The position numbers and the translations under genes are program-made. The notes beneath the pieces are model-generated. The model saw only the letters and a list, made by a program, of their open reading frames with translations. It was not told the DNA's origin and made no database searches. DNA of 64,000 nucleotides from Flavivirga jejuensis (GTDB taxonomy: Bacteria; Bacteroidota; Bacteroidia; Flavobacteriales; Flavobacteriaceae), in contig NZ_JAUOEL010000003.1 in assembly GCF_030540765.1 (NCBI RefSeq), positions 434,001 through 498,000 of the forward strand. Reading direction: 5' to 3'. This document shows positions 63,908 through 64,000 of this stretch, piece by piece (position 1 is the stretch's first letter; every line of letters starts with the position of its first letter).

Positions 63908-64000
63908 TGTATTTTGATTTGGTTAGTGTTGTTTTGTAGTATTAAGATTATAATACTTACAGAAAGCTAATATATCATAAATGCTTTAACATTTCACATT

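Noticed and set aside
1-64000. tRNA, rRNA, prophage and insertion sequence genes
   Set aside because: The intergenic gaps were read on both strands and no cloverleaf-like gene, ribosomal RNA segment, transposase or phage gene was recognised. A tRNA-scan run would be decisive for small RNAs.

Overview
The window is a low-GC bacterial chromosome segment that reads as Bacteroidota, almost certainly family Flavobacteriaceae. The support is a type IX secretion (T9SS) and gliding gene set (sprA, a PorP/SprF family protein, a RemB-like protein, and a secreted protein with a T9SS sorting tail), several TonB-dependent receptors with carboxypeptidase-regulatory N-termini, TAnnTTTG-type -7 promoter boxes, and the conserved flavobacterial order ruvA-sprA-gcvH-vanZ-tonB. 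No rRNA, tRNA, CRISPR array, insertion sequence or prophage was recognised.

Layout. 0-7 kb: a truncated TPR sensor protein (left edge), a rhodanese protein, a VWA lipoprotein, and a histidine-rich exported protein followed by a TonB-dependent receptor with visibly higher GC. 7-12.7 kb: a PorP/SprF protein, an Nfu-type Fe-S carrier, dodecin, a DUF255 thioredoxin-like lipoprotein, a DUF1304 protein and an MscS channel. 12.7-17.1 kb: an accessory island with duplicated dispersed repeats, two palindrome-rich elements placed directly after gene stops, a GNAT acetyltransferase, a rhodanese, a MetR-like LysR regulator with a MetR-type box, and three unrecognised small genes. 17.2-23.7 kb: tsaB and a complete five-gene MacAB-TolC-like export operon. 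23.8-29.5 kb: cytochrome oxidase accessory and structural genes (SCO, DUF420, subunits III and IV, heme O synthase). 29.7-35.7 kb: an MBL hydrolase, a RemB-like protein, two TonB proteins, VanZ and GcvH. 35.7-46 kb: sprA, ruvA and malic enzyme. 46-53.2 kb: a trehalose locus (trehalase, MFS transporter, TonB receptor without SusD, divergent LacI regulator with two perfect palindromic operators). 53.2-57.3 kb: queG, a GIY-YIG nuclease bracketed by inverted repeats, a cytochrome P450 and ruvB. 57.6-64 kb: a siderophore-type TonB receptor and a large secreted repeat protein.

How the parts fit. Outer-membrane nutrient uptake (three TonB receptors energised by TonB proteins such as the two here), surface secretion and motility (SprA, SprF-like, RemB-like, a T9SS cargo) and aerobic respiration dominate. 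The most unusual signal is a family of short palindromic repeats related to the pattern GTCAnnCTGAGCGnAGnCGAAG. Copies flank a small GIY-YIG nuclease gene on both sides, and one copy is inserted in frame in the N-terminus of the essential T9SS gene sprA. Together with the palindromic elements of the 13-16 kb island, this suggests a REP-like or cassette-like mobility system that deserves a genome-wide check.
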